Shown one piece after another: positions 54,424-62,751 of a stretch of DNA of 64,000 bases (within the stretch, counting starts at the first letter, position 1; each line of letters begins with the position of its first letter). A program made the translations under genes and the position numbers. Source of the stretch: Rhodobacteraceae bacterium QY30 (GTDB taxonomy: Bacteria; Pseudomonadota; Alphaproteobacteria; Rhodobacterales; Rhodobacteraceae). The stretch spans positions 1,968,501-2,032,500 of the forward strand of contig CP023454.1 of NCBI GenBank assembly GCA_002356635.1. The letters are read 5' to 3'. A model generated the notes under the pieces. That model worked only from the letters and a program-made list of their open reading frames with translations, ran no database searches and was not told the origin of the DNA.

Positions 54424-56141
54424 ACCTGCGCTTTGATCCGCCGGCCCCGCCGCATCTTTCGGCCGACACGGTCACGCTGCCGCTGGTCCGGCTTCAGGCG
54501 ACAGCAGAAACCGCCTTTCTGGACGCCGGCCGGAACCTGGAAGCCACGGTCGACGAGCTTCACACCCTGCGCGGGCAGTTCGACCGCCTGCACCAGGCGC
54601 TGGGCCCCGAACGCAGCGCCGCCTTCCAAGAACGGATCCAGGCCGTCAACGCCCAGATGGCCACCCTGCGGACCGACCTTGAGGCCTTCGGCAGTTCCTC
54701 GGAAACCCTGCGCGGCGCCCTGCGGGCCATCCGGTCGGAGGTCGCGGCGCTGGATCGGGTGATGCGCACCATCGCCATCGTCTCGATCAACGCCCGGATC
54801 CAGGGCAACACCCTTGTGCCCGCCCGGCCGCAGGTCGCGGCCTTCATCCGGCAACTGGGCCAGATGTCCGAACAGGCCGAGGTGATCCTGCGCGAGGTGA
54901 ACCACACCATGTCCGGCGCGATGGACGACATCGAGGCGATGGGCATCCGCCAACAGGACATGATCCAGGCGCTGCACCGCGACATCCTGCCCGAAATCGC
55001 CCGCTTCGCGCAGGAATCGGAACGGATGCGCGACCGGCAGACCCGGCTGCACCAAAGCGCCACGGACCTTGCAGCGCAGATGGCCAGCCTGTTTGCGGAC
55101 GTCTCGCGCCTGGTTGTGGCGCTTCAGATCGGGGACTCGACCCGCCAGCGGCTGGAACGGGCCGAGGACGCGATCACCCGCGGCCTGGCCGCCCGTCCCG
55201 CGGCAGCAACCGTGCTGATCGACCTGGGCGACCGGCTGATCGAGGGCGCCCGCAACGACGCCCGCTCCGAGGTCGAAGCCGCCGTCGCGACGCTGGACGA
55301 GGTGAAGAACCGCGCCCTGCGCGCCATACGCTCGGCCGCGGCATCGGCCTTTGGCCAATCTCGGCAACCCCCGGCAAGCCACGCCCCAACCGGTGCGCTG
55401 GAACAGCACCTGGGGGAAAGCCAGGTCCACTTTGCCGCCCTGCGCACCCGCACGCAGCACGTCCACGACCAGCTGGACAGCATCCTGCGGCACGAACCCG
55501 CGCTGCGCAACATCGCCAACCAGATCCGGCTGGCCGGGATCAACGCGGTCATCACCTGCGCCAAGCTGGGGCATGAAGGGCGAACGCTACGGGAACTGGC
55601 GCAATGGCTGCGCCGCCTGACGGACGAAAGCGATGCGATCGTGTTGCGCCTGCAAGGCATCCTCGCCTCGTCGCAGGGGATCATCCGCAACGTGGGCGAC
55701 GTTCGGATCGGCGGGATCGACCGGAGCCTGTCGGTCTTTCTGGACGAAGCACGCCCGCTGGCCCGGATGACCGAGGACACGACCGAAGTTCTGGACGCCA
55801 CCGCGCAAGGTTTCACCGCGACCACCCGCCGCCTTCCCGACCGGATCGACAAGGCGCGCCTGTCTCTGGCAATGTTCCTGGGCCAGCTTGCCGATCTGGA
55901 CAGCGACCTGCGCGAACTGGCCCACCGCCGCGCTAGCCTTCCGCCGCCCGCGCTTCCCCTTCCGCCCGAGGATGAGGCGGAGATCGCCCACCTGCGCGCG
56001 CTTTACACCATGGCCGAGGAGCGCCGTATCCACGATCGCTGGGACCAGTCGCTGCGATCCGAAGCGCATACCGGCGAATGCATCGACGACACCGTTGCGG
56101 GAAATGCCGAGGAGGACGACGACGACGACGTATTCTTCTGA
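54420..56141 (+). CDS. Soluble coiled-coil chemotaxis protein with two degenerate MCP-like hairpin tips
   Basis: 573 residues, ATG overlapping the cheB stop. No membrane helix; almost entirely alpha-helical with heptads. Two segments look like worn receptor tips: SINARIQGNTL...RQLGQMSEQ (about 122-158) and GINAVITCAKLGHEGRTLRE (about 375-395), each set between long helices as in an MCP. The tail is acidic then aromatic (EEDDDDDVFF), like CheY- or CheR-docking peptides of CheZ and receptors. It may be a cytosolic array component, CheA inhibitor or CheY phosphatase. No family name is recognised. Confidence 0.7.
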   Translation: MNLRFDPPAPPHLSADTVTLPLVRLQATAETAFLDAGRNLEATVDELHTLRGQFDRLHQALGPERSAAFQERIQAVNAQMATLRTDLEAFGSSSETLRGALRAIRSEVAALDRVMRTIAIVSINARIQGNTLVPARPQVAAFIRQLGQMSEQAEVILREVNHTMSGAMDDIEAMGIRQQDMIQALHRDILPEIARFAQESERMRDRQTRLHQSATDLAAQMASLFADVSRLVVALQIGDSTRQRLERAEDAITRGLAARPAAATVLIDLGDRLIEGARNDARSEVEAAVATLDEVKNRALRAIRSAAASAFGQSRQPPASHAPTGALEQHLGESQVHFAALRTRTQHVHDQLDSILRHEPALRNIANQIRLAGINAVITCAKLGHEGRTLRELAQWLRRLTDESDAIVLRLQGILASSQGIIRNVGDVRIGGIDRSLSVFLDEARPLARMTEDTTEVLDATAQGFTATTRRLPDRIDKARLSLAMFLGQLADLDSDLRELAHRRASLPPPALPLPPEDEAEIAHLRALYTMAEERRIHDRWDQSLRSEAHTGECIDDTVAGNAEEDDDDDVFF

Positions 56142-56289
56142 CGGCGTGGTCATTGCGCTTGAACCGCCTGCGCCGATCGGTTGCCCGCACCGCGGATGAA
56201 GCCATTGACGTTGCATGACCGGTCGGGCCGTTCACTTTAAGTTGTCCTTGGGCGGCAATGGATCGGGTTTGCAAAATGCATCGAAATTC

Positions 56290-56318
56290 TTGACTGATTT
56301 TGTCAGCCAAGTTACGGC
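56290..56318 (+). promoter_or_regulatory. Predicted promoter of the adenylation-carrier-acyltransferase gene
   Basis: -35 TTGACT (56290-56295), 17-base spacer, weak -10 TACGGC (56313-56318); leader about 20-25 bases. The surrounding 100 bases are AT-rich compared with flanking genes. Confidence 0.4.
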
Positions 56319-56345
56319 AGCATCGGTAACAGCGCCCGAGACCCG

Positions 56346-58976
56346 ATGTTTCACGACCTTGACCATCTTCGCGCCCTTGGCGATCGTCCCTGCCTTCTGA
56401 CCGACGACGGCGGCCTTGTGACCTATGCCGCCCTGGCGGAGCGGGCCGCGGCGCTGGTCCCGGTACTGCCCGGGCGTCGCAGCCTGATCGGCATCGAGAT
56501 GACGCCTGATGTCCGGGCCATCGCCTGCTACCTGGCGGCGCTGTCTGCGGGTCACGCCGTCATGCCGCTTCCCTGCGATGAGGCAACCCGGGAACGGCTG
56601 GTGGCGCAGTTCCGGCCCGCGGCCGTCTGCGGTACTGCGGACGGACGGTGGCGCATTCGTCCCACGGATTGCACCGCGCCCCGGCTTCATCCCGATCTGA
56701 CGCTGCTTCTTCAGACCTCTGGCAGCACGGGTGCGGGACGCGGTGTCCGCCTGTCGGGACGCGCCGTGCAGGCCAATGCGGAGGCCATCGTCGATTACCT
56801 GAAGATAAGGTCCGGGGACCGCGCCGCGCTGATCTTGCCGTTGCACTACTCTTACGGCCTGTCGGTCCTGCATTCCCACCTTCTGGCGGGTGCAAGCCTG
56901 TGGCTGGCGGGAACGTCGGTCCTTGCCCCTGACTTCCCCCGGCGCCTTGCGGCTTCCGGTGCGACCAGCCTGGCGGGCGTTCCCCATCACTTCCGCCTTC
57001 TGGAAGGCACGGGCCTGCCCGAACGGCTGCCCGCTTCGATCACGCTTCTGACCGTGGCCGGCGGCGCGATGGAGCCGGGACAGGTCCGTGACTGGCACGA
57101 ACGGATGGCACGACGCGCGGGGCGGTTCATCGTGATGTATGGACAGACCGAAGCCACCGCACGCATCAGTTGGCTGCCCGCCGACCAGGCGCCGGCGCGG
57201 CCCGAGAGCGTGGGCATTGCCATTCCCGGCGGCCGGCTGTGGCTGCGGGACAGCGCGGGCCGCGAAGTCCTGACCCCCGAAACCGAGGGCGAACTGGTCT
57301 ACGAAGGCCCGAACGTCATGATGGGCTACGCCGCCGACCATGACGATCTGGCGCGCGGGCCTGAAACCCCGCAGTTGTCGACGGGCGATCTGGCCCGGCG
57401 CGACGCGGCGGGGTTCTTCCGGATCACCGGCCGGCTGTCGCGCTTTTCAAAGATCGGCGGCATCCGCATCGGGCACGATGCCCTGGAACGCGCGCTGGCC
57501 GTACGGGGGATCGAAGCGGCGGTCTGGGGCGATGACCGGCAGATCGGCATCGCCGCCTGCGGAAATCCCGGGCAGGTGGATGCCGCCCTGGCCGAACGCC
57601 TGACCGGGCTGCGCGCCCGCCACTTCCGGATTCTGCCCGTCGATGCGCTGCCACGCCGGCCGAACGGCAAGATCGACTACCGGGCCTTGCAGGAACGGGC
57701 CGACCGCCAGGACGAGGCGCCCGCCCTTCTGGAAGCCTTCCGCGCCGCCTTCGCGCCCCGTCCGGTCGAGCTTCAGGACAGCTTCGACTCGCTGGGCGGG
57801 GACTCGCTGACCCATGTCGAACTGACGCTGGCGCTGGAGCGCGCGCTGGGCGGCATTCCGGCTGGCTGGGAGAGCCGCTCCATCGCCGCGTTGCAGGGCC
57901 AGCGCCTGGACAAGCGCAGGGCCAGCGTCCCGACCGAGATCATGACGCGCGCCGCGGCCATCCTGGCGGTCGTGGTGGCGCATCAGACGCTCTGGCCGGT
58001 CTATGGCGGCGCGGGGGCAATGATGATCCTCATGGGAATGAGTTGCGCCAGCCACCGCTGGAGCGCGCTTTCGACCGGGGACGTCCGCCGCTTCCTGCTG
58101 CCCGCGGCGGGCGTGCTGGTTCCCTATTACCTGATCCTTGCGGCCTACGCCGTGGCTTGGGGACAGGTGCCGGTCGTCTCGGTCCTGCTGGCGGGCAATC
58201 TGGCCCTGACCACCCCCGAGACGCACCGGATGCTGCCCTATCTTTACTGGTTCATCGAGGTCTACGCCCAGATCACCCTGCTTCTGGCGGCGCTTTTCCT
58301 GGTCCCCCCGCTTCGGCGGCGGCTGGCGGGGCGGGGCCGGTTTGCCACGGGCCTGTGTCTTCTGGCGCTGGCCGTCGCCTTGCGCATCACGATCCCGGTC
58401 TGGGCGCCGATGGACGGGCGGGCGCAGTTCACCCTGCCTTGGGTGTTCTACCTGTTCGCGCTGGGTTGGTGCATCGCCGCCGCGGACTCGGGCGCGCGAA
58501 AGGCCGCAGTGCTGCTGGCGGCCTGCGTCCTGATGCCGATTGCCGCATGGCTGGGGGGGAACTGGTATGGCGGCTGGATCAAGTACATGAGCCTTCTGTG
58601 CGTCAGCGCGGGCCTGCTTTATGTCCCGCGCGTTCCGGTCCCCGCGGGGGCTGTGCGGCCCATAATGCTTGTGGCGCAGGCGGCCTTCGCGACGTACCTG
58701 CTGCATCGCCTTGTCCCCGAGGTTCTGTTCCCGGCACTGGGCCTTCAGGGTCAGGGCGTCTGGATCGATGCCGGCGCAATTGCGGGCGGGGTGGCGCTGG
58801 GCTTCGCGGCAACCCGGCTGCAACAGGGGTTGACCCGGGCCATCGGCGCGCTGAACCCCAGGCACGCCGCGGTTGTCCGGACCGCAGGCCGCCGCGTTCG
58901 TGCGCTGGGACTGCCGGGACGCGCCATCCGCGCCCGACCGGCTGCGTCCGCCCGTCCGGTCGAACAGGGCGGCTGA
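56346..58976 (+). CDS. Adenylation domain - carrier domain - membrane acyltransferase (AT3-like) fusion
   Basis: 876 residues. Residues 1-450: AMP-forming synthetase with P-loop LLLQTSGSTGAGRG, VMYGQTEATAR, STGDLARRD and catalytic K442 in RRPNGKIDY. Residues about 470-545: a carrier domain with phosphopantetheine Ser487 in LGGDSLTHVEL. Residues about 565-850: about ten membrane helices that open with AAILAVVVAHQT, holding the histidine expected in acyltransferase-3 proteins. The A domain would load an amino or hydroxy acid on the carrier and the membrane part would transfer it across to a glycan or lipid, a one-protein analogue of the Dlt route. Short basic tail. Substrate unknown; no phosphopantetheinyl transferase nearby. 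Confidence 0.82.
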   Translation: MFHDLDHLRALGDRPCLLTDDGGLVTYAALAERAAALVPVLPGRRSLIGIEMTPDVRAIACYLAALSAGHAVMPLPCDEATRERLVAQFRPAAVCGTADGRWRIRPTDCTAPRLHPDLTLLLQTSGSTGAGRGVRLSGRAVQANAEAIVDYLKIRSGDRAALILPLHYSYGLSVLHSHLLAGASLWLAGTSVLAPDFPRRLAASGATSLAGVPHHFRLLEGTGLPERLPASITLLTVAGGAMEPGQVRDWHERMARRAGRFIVMYGQTEATARISWLPADQAPARPESVGIAIPGGRLWLRDSAGREVLTPETEGELVYEGPNVMMGYAADHDDLARGPETPQLSTGDLARRDAAGFFRITGRLSRFSKIGGIRIGHDALERALAVRGIEAAVWGDDRQIGIAACGNPGQVDAALAERLTGLRARHFRILPVDALPRRPNGKIDYRALQERADRQDEAPALLEAFRAAFAPRPVELQDSFDSLGGDSLTHVELTLALERALGGIPAGWESRSIAALQGQRLDKRRASVPTEIMTRAAAILAVVVAHQTLWPVYGGAGAMMILMGMSCASHRWSALSTGDVRRFLLPAAGVLVPYYLILAAYAVAWGQVPVVSVLLAGNLALTTPETHRMLPYLYWFIEVYAQITLLLAALFLVPPLRRRLAGRGRFATGLCLLALAVALRITIPVWAPMDGRAQFTLPWVFYLFALGWCIAAADSGARKAAVLLAACVLMPIAAWLGGNWYGGWIKYMSLLCVSAGLLYVPRVPVPAGAVRPIMLVAQAAFATYLLHRLVPEVLFPALGLQGQGVWIDAGAIAGGVALGFAATRLQQGLTRAIGALNPRHAAVVRTAGRRVRALGLPGRAIRARPAASARPVEQGG

Positions 58977-59024
58977 GCGTCTCTGGCGGAGCGCGCGATG
59001 GGCGCCCTGCGCCGCGCGGCTGTG

Positions 59025-59861
59025 TCAGTGTGACAGCAGGATAGGCAGGCGCAGGTCGGACAGCACGCCCCTTGTCGCCCCGCCCAGGATGAAGTCTCGC
59101 ACACGTGAATGGCCGAAGCCGCCCATGGCCAGCATCCCCGCCCCGCACGTCAATGCTGCCTCTTGCAGCGTGTCGGCGATGGACCGCCCCGAAAGCGTCA
59201 GGTTCACGGCAGTGGCCTCGATCCCCCGCGCCTTCAGGGATGTCGCCAACCCGGCGGCCAGGTCCGGCCCGGCCAGCGGTTTCTCGTCCCCGACCGTCAG
59301 GACCGAAAGGCGCCCGCCCTCGGGCAACAGCGCCAGCGCATCCCACAGCGCCCGCGCGGCCACGGTGCTGCCGTCCCAGCCGATGGCGACGTGGTTCAGC
59401 AGAGCGGCCGGGCCCGAGGACGGCACCAGGATCGCCGGCCGCCCCGAGCCGAAGATCACCGCCTGCGCCAGTTCCCGCACGATCCCTTCGGCGCCGCTCC
59501 AGGCGATGACCGCCACATCATAGGCTCGCGCTTCCGCGGCGGCACTTTCCAGTTCGGCCCCCAGGATGACGGTCCGGACGGCGCTGCCCGAATGCGGTTG
59601 CCCTGCCTCGGCGGCCACCAGCGCCCGAAGCCGCGCGCTGTTGACGCGGCTCTTTTCCTCGGCCGCGCGGACCATTTCGGGCACATCCAGGAACAGCCCG
59701 CCCAGCGGAGAGACGATCTGCGGGATTTCAACGGCAAAGGTCGTGGCTTGAAGCGCCATGCCCAGAGACGCCGCAAGCCGGACGGCGGCCCGGATCGCAT
59801 CGTCAGGGGCAACGTCGGGATAGCTGGTCAGGGGCATGAAGGCGGTGGGGATGCGGGTCAT
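59025..59861 (-). CDS. Tandem universal stress protein (UspA x2)
   Basis: 278 residues from ATG 59861. Two UspA domains: residues about 3-140 and 150-278. The second keeps the ATP-binding glycine motif (MGGFGHSRVRDFILGGATRG); in the first the motif is degraded (WSGAEGIVRELAQAVIFGSGRP). Such two-domain Usps respond to stress or energy state. It is alone, convergent to the adenylation fusion gene. Confidence 0.88.
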   Translation of the reverse strand: MTRIPTAFMPLTSYPDVAPDDAIRAAVRLAASLGMALQATTFAVEIPQIVSPLGGLFLDVPEMVRAAEEKSRVNSARLRALVAAEAGQPHSGSAVRTVILGAELESAAAEARAYDVAVIAWSGAEGIVRELAQAVIFGSGRPAILVPSSGPAALLNHVAIGWDGSTVAARALWDALALLPEGGRLSVLTVGDEKPLAGPDLAAGLATSLKARGIEATAVNLTLSGRSIADTLQEAALTCGAGMLAMGGFGHSRVRDFILGGATRGVLSDLRLPILLSH

Positions 59862-60063
59862 GGACACTCTCGGAACAATATGGCGCCGCGCCGCCACGGC
59901 AGGTCGTTGACGGCCCGGACAGGGACGCGAACAAGATGGCCCATCCGCTGGCGAAAGACCACAGCCACGCGCCGGATCTGGGCCCGAAGGATCCGGCGCC
60001 CTTGTGCAATGTTCCGGTCTTGCCGGACCGGTGGCGGCGACCGGCGAAGGTAGATCATCCCCC

Positions 60064-60610
60064 TCAACCGGCGCCTTTCGCCCTTTGCGCAAAGATGCTC
60101 AGAAGCGCCTGCAGCCCCGAGCCGATCATGAGAAGACCGAAACGGCCTTCAGGACCGGGGTGGATTCGATCTTGATCATCCGGTCATACATCGTGATCGT
60201 CAGCGGCGCATCCGATCCGACCAGCATCAGCGTCGTGTTGAAGTTCTCGAAGGACATCAGGAAGGACACGATCAACGCGGCAAAAAGCGCGGGCGCCAGT
60301 TAGGGTGGCGTCACGGTCATCAGAACCCGAAGAAGGCTGGGCGCCCAGGTTCAGCGCCGCCTCCTCCAGCGATATGTCGAACTTGCGCAGCCGCGCCGCA
60401 ATGACCAGCGTCGTGACCGTCACCAGGAACGAGAACTGGCCGATGACGACGAGGAAGGTCCCGGGGCGCAGGATTCCCCAATCCCAGCCAAAGACCTCCT
60501 CAACGCCGTTGGCGATCATGCTGGCGAAGACAAGAAGCAAAATCCCCAAAATGACGCCCGGAATGACAAGGGGGACGATCATTATCAGGTAAAGCAAGCT
60601 TTTGCCCGGA
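60064..60610 (-). pseudogene. Decayed potC-like ABC permease (polyamine/opine type), truncated and frameshifted
   Basis: Only the part matching about residues 105 to the end of a PotC permease remains. IMIVPLVIPGVILGI and the EAA loop SLEEAALNLGA are in one frame; after about 60330 the reading frame shifts, and the continuing homology (FLMSFENFNTTLMLVGSD, then TITMYDRMIKIESTPVLK) is in another frame; a second shift near the C-terminus is needed to reach AQRAKGAG and the stop at 60064. The 5' third is deleted and runs directly out of potB. Confidence 0.82.
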
Positions 60611-60990
60611 AACGTCTGCCGCTCGAACAGGGACCCAGCCAGACGACGGACGAGGTGAAGACCAGCAACAGGACACCGAAGGTCGCGCCGGATTCCCAGT
60701 TAAAGCGCGTAACGAATTGCTCGCAGATCTGTTCCGTGAACCAAATCGAATTCTTCCCACCCAGCAGGATCGGGGTCAGATAGCTGCCCGCCGTCAGTTT
60801 GAAGACGATGATCGAGCCCACGACGATGCCCGGCATTGCGTAGGGCACGACGATCCTGCGAAACACCGTGAAGCGGCTGCCGCCCAGGTTGTAACCCGCT
60901 TCGAGAAGCGAATTGTCCATCCCCTCCAGCGTCGAGACCAGGGGCACAATCATGAACAGACAACGGTGTAGGCCTGGGCTTTCGCAATTG
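60585..60990 (-). pseudogene. Decayed potB-like ABC permease, 5'-truncated by an IS3 fragment
   Basis: The C-terminal half of a PotB permease is readable (MIVPLVSTLEGMDNSLLE, GSYLTPILLGGKNS, VFTSSVVWLG). Its 5' half is missing, replaced near 60985 by transposase sequence with a one-base frame slip. Its own 3' end and the start of potC were lost in a deletion near 60600, joining the two. No pot ATPase or binding protein is adjacent. Confidence 0.82.
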
Positions 60991-61260
60991 ATGCGATAGA
61001 CACGTTTGTGGTTCCACGCATGGGTTTGCGCAGATGCAGGAAGCACCGCCCGAAGCTCCAGGTCGTGCGGGCATCGGTCAATCCAACCAGCAGGTCGGCG
61101 ATCTCCTCGTTCTTGTCCTTCAGCTTCGGGCAGTAGCGCACGCAGGTCTCGCTGACACCGAAGGCCCGGCAGTCCAGCGCCACGCTGACACCTTCAACTC
61201 GCCGGTCGATCTGAGCCTTGTTGGCCCGTTCCACCCGAAGCGACGGCTTCGTGGCTGGAT
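60985..61260 (-). mobile_element. IS3-family transposase (OrfB N-terminal) remnant
   Basis: Minus-strand translation gives RAFGVSETCVRYCPKLKD, NEEIADLLVGLT and WSFGRCFLHLR, then after a one-frame slip HAWNHKRVYRI. This is the N-terminal part of IS3/IS51-type OrfB. The DDE catalytic part, OrfA and terminal inverted repeats are absent. The fragment lies against the truncated potB. The left boundary is set by loss of likeness and is approximate. Confidence 0.75.
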
Positions 61261-61405
61261 TCGATGCCGCGCTCGTGCAGCGATCCTCGCCATTGCGCAA
61301 CGACCGCGGAAACCGGATGTAGAGCATCACCGCCGGGCGGATGACCGGACCCGGCTGATCCTGACCACCAATACTTTAGTTTGATGGATTGCCCGTCGTC
61401 AGACT
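61261..61405. other. Non-coding stretch between IS3 remnant and LysR leader
   Basis: No intact gene. Part may be further IS or decayed sequence; no terminal repeat or target duplication was found by eye. Confidence 0.4.
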
Positions 61406-61439
61406 GTCACCTTGGAAACGGCAGCGATTTCCCGGTGAC
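61406..61439. promoter_or_regulatory. Imperfect palindrome upstream of the lysR gene
   Basis: GTCACCTTGGAAA (61406-61418) and TTTCCCGGTGAC (61428-61439) are inverted with a few mismatches around a 9-base centre. It ends 21 bases before the LysR start and could be its own operator. Confidence 0.4.
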
Positions 61440-61460
61440 CCAGGCAGGCTAGGATATTCG

Positions 61461-62507
61461 ATGGGCAGACAATCCTTACTTTCGATCGGTTCCGACGATA
61501 CCGAGGCGGGCATCCAGGTTCGGTCGGCCGCCATATCAGAGGCGGTCACGCTGAGGAAACTGCGGATCTTCTGGGCGGTCGCCCATTGCGAGTCGATGAC
61601 CCGGGCGGCAAAGCTGCTGGACGTGACACAGCCGTCGTTGTCACAGCAACTTGCCGGGTTCGAGGCTGCAATCGGAAACAAGCTGTTTGATCGCCGGTCC
61701 AATTCCATGGTTCTGACCGAGGCGGGCCGCCAGCTTCTGCGCAAGGCCGAGACCGTGCTGCGCAGTGTGCAGGAACTGGAAGACGTGATCCCCGGCAACG
61801 GCATGCACGGCACGATCCGGCTGGGCGGCGTGGCATCGGTCATGCGCAGCCTGTTGCCTTCCGCGATGAAGGAGTTCCGGGTTGCCCATGGTCATCTTGA
61901 CTATGACCTGCACGAGGGCGGCCCGGGCGAAATCATGGAACTGCTGCACGCGCGCCGCATTACGCTGGGCCTTCTGGATACCAATTCGCTGGCCAATCTG
62001 GGCGGAAGCTTCCACCGGCAGCAGATCATCTCGGACCCCTATGTGCTTGCGGTGCCAGAGTCGGTGGACCTGCGCGACATCCCGGCGGCGTCCGGTCTGG
62101 GTGAGGCGCAGCTTGCCGTTCTCAACAGCACCATCCAGTTCGTTTTCGGCAATGAACATTCCCGCCGGATCGAGGACTGGTTCGCCCGGGTCCTGCCGAC
62201 CCACCGGCTGATCGCCCGGGCGCGAAGTTTCGAGATGGCGCTGGAACTGGTCCGTCAGGGCCAGGGGGTCTGTCTGGTCCCGGCGCTTGCGGCGCTTGCT
62301 GGCAACCTGACCATGGGCGGGGTCAGGCTTTATGAAACCGGCCTGCCCGCCCGCAACATCGTTGCGATCGTCCCCGCGCAATACCAGCGGATGCAACCCT
62401 ACGCGGCGTTGTTGGGCGCCCTTCAGACGGCGGCCCGCGACGTGCAACTGCCGCGAACAGAACCCATGCCGCGCTTTGTCGCCGCGCGTATCGCTCGGGG
62501 GGCATAA
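61461..62507 (+). CDS. LysR-family transcriptional regulator
   Basis: 348 residues from ATG 61461 with AGGATA upstream. The N-terminal winged helix (MTRAAKLLDVTQPSLSQQL) starts near residue 50 because of a 30-residue leader that most LysR proteins lack; a later start is possible but none has a better ribosome site. The C-terminal effector-binding domain spans about 115-320. It lies 129 bases ahead of pqqA on the same strand. Control of PQQ synthesis is inference, since LysR genes more often diverge from their targets. Confidence 0.88.
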   Translation: MGRQSLLSIGSDDTEAGIQVRSAAISEAVTLRKLRIFWAVAHCESMTRAAKLLDVTQPSLSQQLAGFEAAIGNKLFDRRSNSMVLTEAGRQLLRKAETVLRSVQELEDVIPGNGMHGTIRLGGVASVMRSLLPSAMKEFRVAHGHLDYDLHEGGPGEIMELLHARRITLGLLDTNSLANLGGSFHRQQIISDPYVLAVPESVDLRDIPAASGLGEAQLAVLNSTIQFVFGNEHSRRIEDWFARVLPTHRLIARARSFEMALELVRQGQGVCLVPALAALAGNLTMGGVRLYETGLPARNIVAIVPAQYQRMQPYAALLGALQTAARDVQLPRTEPMPRFVAARIARGA

Positions 62508-62636
62508 GCTGAGGCTATGGTTGCGATAGATGGCGCGTCAGGGATTGCCCTCCTAACCTGAAGGCGCGGGGATGTCCCTCGTAGCTGTGAATGAGGTGCG
62601 GTCACGCGCTTCATCTACCCCAGTGAGGAGATTTGC

Positions 62637-62717
62637 ATGACTTGGACCACACCGAAAGTCGCTGAAGTGCCGGTTGGCATGGAAATCAACATGTACGCCT
62701 GCGCAAAGCAGAAGTGA
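62637..62717 (+). CDS. pqqA: PQQ precursor peptide
   Basis: 26 residues from ATG 62637 with GAGGAG 8 bases or so upstream; too short for routine gene calling. It keeps the invariant Glu16 and Tyr20 (EINMY) whose side chains are cross-linked by PqqE and become the quinone skeleton. The start MTWTTPKV and length are close to methylotroph and Rhodobacteraceae PqqA peptides. First gene of pqqABC. Confidence 0.96.
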   Translation: MTWTTPKVAEVPVGMEINMYACAKQK

Positions 62718-62751
62718 TGACTTGCCTGCTGCGGGCAACGGGACGCATGTG

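Noticed and set aside
60950-61384. Short open frames on either strand around the IS3 remnant as real genes
   Set aside because: The minus frames are pieces of transposase and potB joined by frame slips; the plus frame is their complement with no motif.
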